From CAYSLC01 sp964431545 (GTDB taxonomy: Bacteria > Desulfobacterota > Desulfobacteria > Desulfobacterales > JAABSP01), in the NCBI GenBank assembly GCA_964431545.1, contig CAYSLC010000060.1, positions 1 to 25,926 on the forward strand: a DNA stretch of 25,926 nt, in the 5' to 3' direction. Numbering within the stretch: position 1 is the first letter of the stretch; each line of letters opens with the position of its first letter. This document shows, piece after piece, positions 21,856-25,926 of the stretch. The notes beneath the pieces are model-generated. The model had not been told where the DNA came from. It worked only from the letters and a program-made list of their open reading frames with translations, and ran no database searches. The position numbers and the translations under genes are program-made.

Positions 21856-23276
21856 CCGGAATCTGACCATCCGCCTGAAGATCATCCTGGCCTTCGCGGT
21901 CTTCGTGGCGGTGAGCGGCATCATCTGGTGCCTGAGCTACTACAACCTCTTCATCATGAAGCAGAAGCTGCTGCTCATCGAGAAGAAGGACAACCTGTTC
22001 AACACGGTGCTGGAGGCCCGCCGGTACGAGAAAAACTTCCTGCTGACCCGGAAGATCGAGCACCTGGGGCAGGCCCGGCGGTACGCCCTGGACGCGGAAT
22101 CCAAGTTCGCCCGCATCGCCGGGGAGTACGGCCGGTACGCCGCCGCCAAGGATTTTTCGCGATGGATCGGCGAGGTCCGGGCGTACATCCGGGTCATCGA
22201 GAGCTATTTGAACGGCCCGGGCGGAGACGGCGAGGCGCCGGAATTCGAGGCCTTCCAGGATCGGATCCGGACGGTGGGCAAGAGCATCACCGACTCCCTG
22301 GAGGGGATGGTCACCCAGGAGCGCCGGCATGTCACGGGCCTCTTTCGGGAGCTTCAACTCTACCTCTTCGTCGCCATTACCGGGATACTGGTCCTGACCA
22401 TGTCCGTGGCCTTCTTCCTCTACCACTTCGTCAACCTTCCCCTCAAGTCCATCGAGAACGCCATCGCCAAGATCACCTCGGGGGACTACACGACGATCCC
22501 CCAGTTGACCCGGGGCGACGAGTTCGAGTCGTTCGTGGAGAGCCTCAACCGGATGATCAACGAGCTGAACCGGCGGGGCGACCAACTGGTGCAGAGCGAA
22601 AAAATGGCATCCCTGGGCACCCTCACCTCGGGGGTGGCCCACGAGCTGAACAACCCCCTGAACAACATCTCCACCTCGCTGCAGATCCTCATGGAGGAGA
22701 TCGAGGGGGCGGACATCGATTTCAAGCGGGAGCTGATCCGGGACTCCGAGACCCAGGTGGACCGGGCCCGGGACATCGTCAAGGCCCTGCTGGAGTTCTC
22801 CCGGAAGAAATCGTTCGTCCAGAGCCGGGTCCATTTCCGGTCCCTGGTGGAGGAGACCCTGAAGCTCATGAAGGGGGAGATCCCCAGCCGGGTCCAGGTC
22901 CACATCGACGTGCCCGACGACATCGAGGCCCCCATGGACCACCGCCGGATCCAGCAGGCCTTGATCAACCTGATCATGAACGCCGTCCAGGCCATGAACA
23001 ACAGCGGAGAGATCGCCCTCCATGCCTGGGAGAACCCGGACGAAAACCGGTTCTACTTCACGGTGGCCGACACCGGGGAGGGGATCCCCGAGGAGACCAT
23101 CAAGAAGATCTTCGACCCCTTCTACACCACCAAGGACGTGGGCCGGGGATCGGGGCTGGGGCTTTCGGTCACCCACGGCATCATCGACCAGCACGGGGGC
23201 CGGATCACCGTGGAGAGCGACCCCGGCCAAGGGACCCGCTTCATCGTGGGCCTGCCGCTCCAGGAGGAGGAGCCCG

Positions 23277-23293
<17 letters not shown>
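21827..23293 (+). CDS. Membrane-bound sensor histidine kinase
   Basis: A 488-residue kinase. TM1 is at about 17-38. An extracytoplasmic all-helical sensor runs from about 40 to 175, with an RRYEKNFLL segment typical of HBM-type helical sensors. TM2 is at about 177-201 and HAMP at about 202-255. HisKA has phospho-acceptor H272 in GVAHELNNPLNNIS. HATPase_c has the N box NLIMNAVQAM (381-390), VADTGEGIPEE, FDPFYTTKDVG and GSGLGLSVTHGI. The start is GTG inside the end of the preceding gene with AGAGG upstream, and the stop overlaps the activator gene by 17 bases, so all three are translationally coupled. The cognate partner is the adjacent NtrC-type activator. The receiver in the Lon-type protease is a likely second target. 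Confidence 0.96.
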
Positions 23294-24638
<1,345 letters not shown>

Positions 24639-24726
24639 TTTTTCGGAGTGAGCTTTTTCCCTTCGTTCTTCCCGAAAATAATGATGATTGTTGGACTGCG
24701 TTTTGCGGCTCGCTCATCAAGGGAAG

Positions 24727-25080
24727 TCAATCAAATTCATTGAGCCATCGGATCTGGTTTTTCATCTGCTCCGATGTAAGGGTTTCCAGCAGATTTCTCA
24801 GCCGGTTGATGACCGTCTGGTTCCTGCATTTTGTGGTGAAAATGACCCCCCAATGGTCTTTTCCAGTGGATGCGTATTCATTGCACAATCGCACAAAATC
24901 ACCGAAATTATTCGTCAGCACCGCTCTTCTCTCGGAAACCGCATGGGCAAGTTGTGTTTCGTCGTCCGTGGTGTTCATTCCAACCTCATAGGAACTGACG
25001 ACATCGTACCCGTATTCGCTCAGCGCTTTTGCAATTTTCCAGCTCAGATTCTCATTGAGGTAAATTCTAAGCGCGCTCAT
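24727..25080 (-). CDS. DUF5615-like PIN-fold protein, probable toxin
   Basis: A 117-residue protein resembling the DUF5615/Mut7-C PIN-like group. It has the N-terminal acidic IYLNENLSWKIAKALSEYGYDVVSSYEVGM, then DDETQLAHAV and ERRAVLTNNFGDFVRL, in which DENL/NNFGDF-type residues form the presumed metal site. The usual first-strand DEN reads NEN here, so catalysis is uncertain. It overlaps the preceding DUF433-like gene by 14 bases on the same strand, as toxin-antitoxin pairs do. Base composition is clearly less GC-rich than the flanks, suggesting recent arrival. Activity as an RNase toxin is inferred from the family association only. Confidence 0.8.
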   Translation of the reverse strand: MSALRIYLNENLSWKIAKALSEYGYDVVSSYEVGMNTTDDETQLAHAVSERRAVLTNNFGDFVRLCNEYASTGKDHWGVIFTTKCRNQTVINRLRNLLETLTSEQMKNQIRWLNEFD

Positions 25081-25384
25081 GCGTCATTTTCTCAATGATC
25101 GGCTGCCAATATTCATAGGAAGCCTGTTCGAGCAGTCTGTCCATCTCCTCTCGGTTATCATGATAGTAAGACAACGCATCATGGACCTGGGCCGACGACA
25201 ATTGCGGAAAGTCCCACAAAAGCTCCTCTACATTGCTCCCGAGCTGATATTGTTCCACAATGGTGCGAACCATTATGCGGGTTCCCAGAATGATGGGCTC
25301 CCCGCTTGCAACACCCTTGACTTTGACGATATGAGGATGATCCGTTTTTTCGACCGGTTTTCCCGGATAAAGGTAATTCGACAT
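25067..25384 (-). CDS. DUF433 family protein, probable antitoxin
   Basis: A 105-residue protein with the DUF433 helix-turn-helix pattern: HPHIVKVKGVASGEPIILGTRIMVRTIVEQYQLG, then NVEELLWDFPQLSSAQVHDALSYYHDN. A good GGGAG ribosome site lies seven bases before the ATG. It is the upstream partner of the PIN-like gene, matching the common DUF433-DUF5615 pairing. It would neutralise the toxin and repress its own promoter. An AATTGA-N6-TCAATT inverted repeat about 100 bases upstream is a possible operator. Confidence 0.85.
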   Translation of the reverse strand: MSNYLYPGKPVEKTDHPHIVKVKGVASGEPIILGTRIMVRTIVEQYQLGSNVEELLWDFPQLSSAQVHDALSYYHDNREEMDRLLEQASYEYWQPIIEKMTHERA

Positions 25385-25481
25385 TCGGCACTCCCAAAAA
25401 CGATCATTTCTTCATGGTTTCAGGGGATAAAGCATATAAACGAAACAAAATCGATGCTCCAGAAACAACCTGTCGCACACT

Positions 25482-25499
25482 AATTGATCTCACTCAATT
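25482..25499. repeat. Inverted repeat upstream of the DUF433/PIN pair
   Basis: AATTGA-TCTCAC-TCAATT, perfect six-base arms with a six-base centre, in the 159-base gap between the toxin-antitoxin-like pair and the esterase gene. It could be an autoregulatory operator; the short length makes chance possible. Confidence 0.35.
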
Positions 25500-25543
25500 T
25501 TGCAACCGGCCTCGCCCTTCGGGACTCGGGCTAACCCGTCCGC

Positions 25544-25926
25544 TCATTCGCCCTGTCGGGATCGGAATTGCTCGATCGCCTTTTCCACATAGGGCTGAAG
25601 GTGGGCCGCCACCTTCCGGTAGCCGTCGACATTGGGGTGGATGCCGTCTTCCCGGTTCAGGGCCGGTTCGCCGGCCACGCCTTCCAGGATGAAGGGGATG
25701 AAGATCACATCGAAGTCCACCGCAAAATTCGGATAAACGTCCTCAAAGGCTTGGATATAGTCTTCCCCGAGGTTTTTGACCATTTTCATGCCGGCCAGCA
25801 CGACGATCACGTCGTTTTTCTGGAGGATGCGGATGATGGCCGCGATGTTCTGTTTGACGGCCTCGGGGTCCACGCCGCGGAAGCCGTCGTTGGCGCCGGT
25901 TTCGAGGATGAGGATGTCGGGGTTCA
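25544..25926 (-). CDS. TesA-like SGNH esterase/lysophospholipase, C-terminal part
   Basis: The 3' part of a gene whose start lies beyond the window; about 127 residues are visible. NPDILILETGANDGFRG carries block III of the SGNH family (GAND), followed by NIAAIIRILQ, VIVVLAGMKM, YIQAFEDVYPNFAVDFDVIFIPFILEGVAGEPALN and block V DGIHPNVDGYRKVA with the catalytic Asp-x-x-His. This is the arrangement of TesA/arylesterases, which hydrolyse acyl esters or thioesters, usually in the periplasm. A GTG at 25873 lies inside the conserved domain and is not the start. The nucleophile serine block is outside the window. Confidence 0.9.
   Translation of the reverse strand, partial: NPDILILETGANDGFRGVDPEAVKQNIAAIIRILQKNDVIVVLAGMKMVKNLGEDYIQAFEDVYPNFAVDFDVIFIPFILEGVAGEPALNREDGIHPNVDGYRKVAAHLQPYVEKAIEQFRSRQGE

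Overview
The window is GC-rich bacterial chromosome, except for two AT-richer patches: the rpmF/gltX intergenic region and a toxin-antitoxin-like pair near the right end. Gene content suggests a Gram-negative anaerobe, most likely a member of the Desulfobacterota. The clues are a periplasmic DsbA-like protein, sigma-54/NtrC-type regulation, a phosphatidylcholine synthase, and small conserved hypotheticals of a kind I associate with sulfate reducers. The taxonomic call is inference; no rRNA or other marker is present.

Layout. 1-4.3 kb (minus strand): a short MCP-type signalling protein, then pyrC-pyrB-dnaJ. Both pyrimidine enzymes look unusually like the dihydroorotase and aspartate transcarbamoylase parts of the eukaryotic CAD protein, and they lie in the same order. 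4.4-6.3 kb (minus): a four-gene run from a sigma-70-like promoter (hotdog thioesterase, two small conserved proteins, a DsbA-like thiol oxidoreductase). 6.5-8.7 kb: a small helical protein, a secreted FGE-fold protein lacking the catalytic cysteines, and phosphatidylcholine synthase. 8.8-13 kb (minus): rpmF, acyl-CoA dehydrogenase, fabG, acpP, fabF, a lipid-synthesis cluster in which the dehydrogenase sits where plsX/fabH/fabD are usually found. 13.3-14.9 kb: gltX followed by tRNA-Gln(CTG) and a clear terminator.

15.1-24.6 kb is the most interesting part and appears to be one regulated system. A Lon protease carries a CheY-like receiver domain inserted just before its AAA+ module (minus strand). 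Divergent from it are three small proteins, two resembling universal stress proteins, that share two short peptide modules (FAEAGE-type and VREENRP). Next comes an operon of a 28-residue membrane peptide, an SLC13-type permease with internal TrkA-C-like domains, a cytidylate-kinase-like protein, a membrane histidine kinase, and an NtrC-type sigma-54 activator. Two near-perfect -24/-12 promoters precede the two plus-strand units. Five copies of a dyad (RTTGC-N5-GCAAY) lie about 115-210 bp upstream of the predicted start points, where enhancer sites for an NtrC-type activator are expected. The receiver in the Lon protein and the one in the activator are strikingly alike, so one kinase may drive both transcription and proteolysis.

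24.7-25.9 kb: a DUF433/DUF5615-like antitoxin-toxin pair of lower GC, then the C-terminal part of a TesA-like SGNH esterase that runs off the window end.
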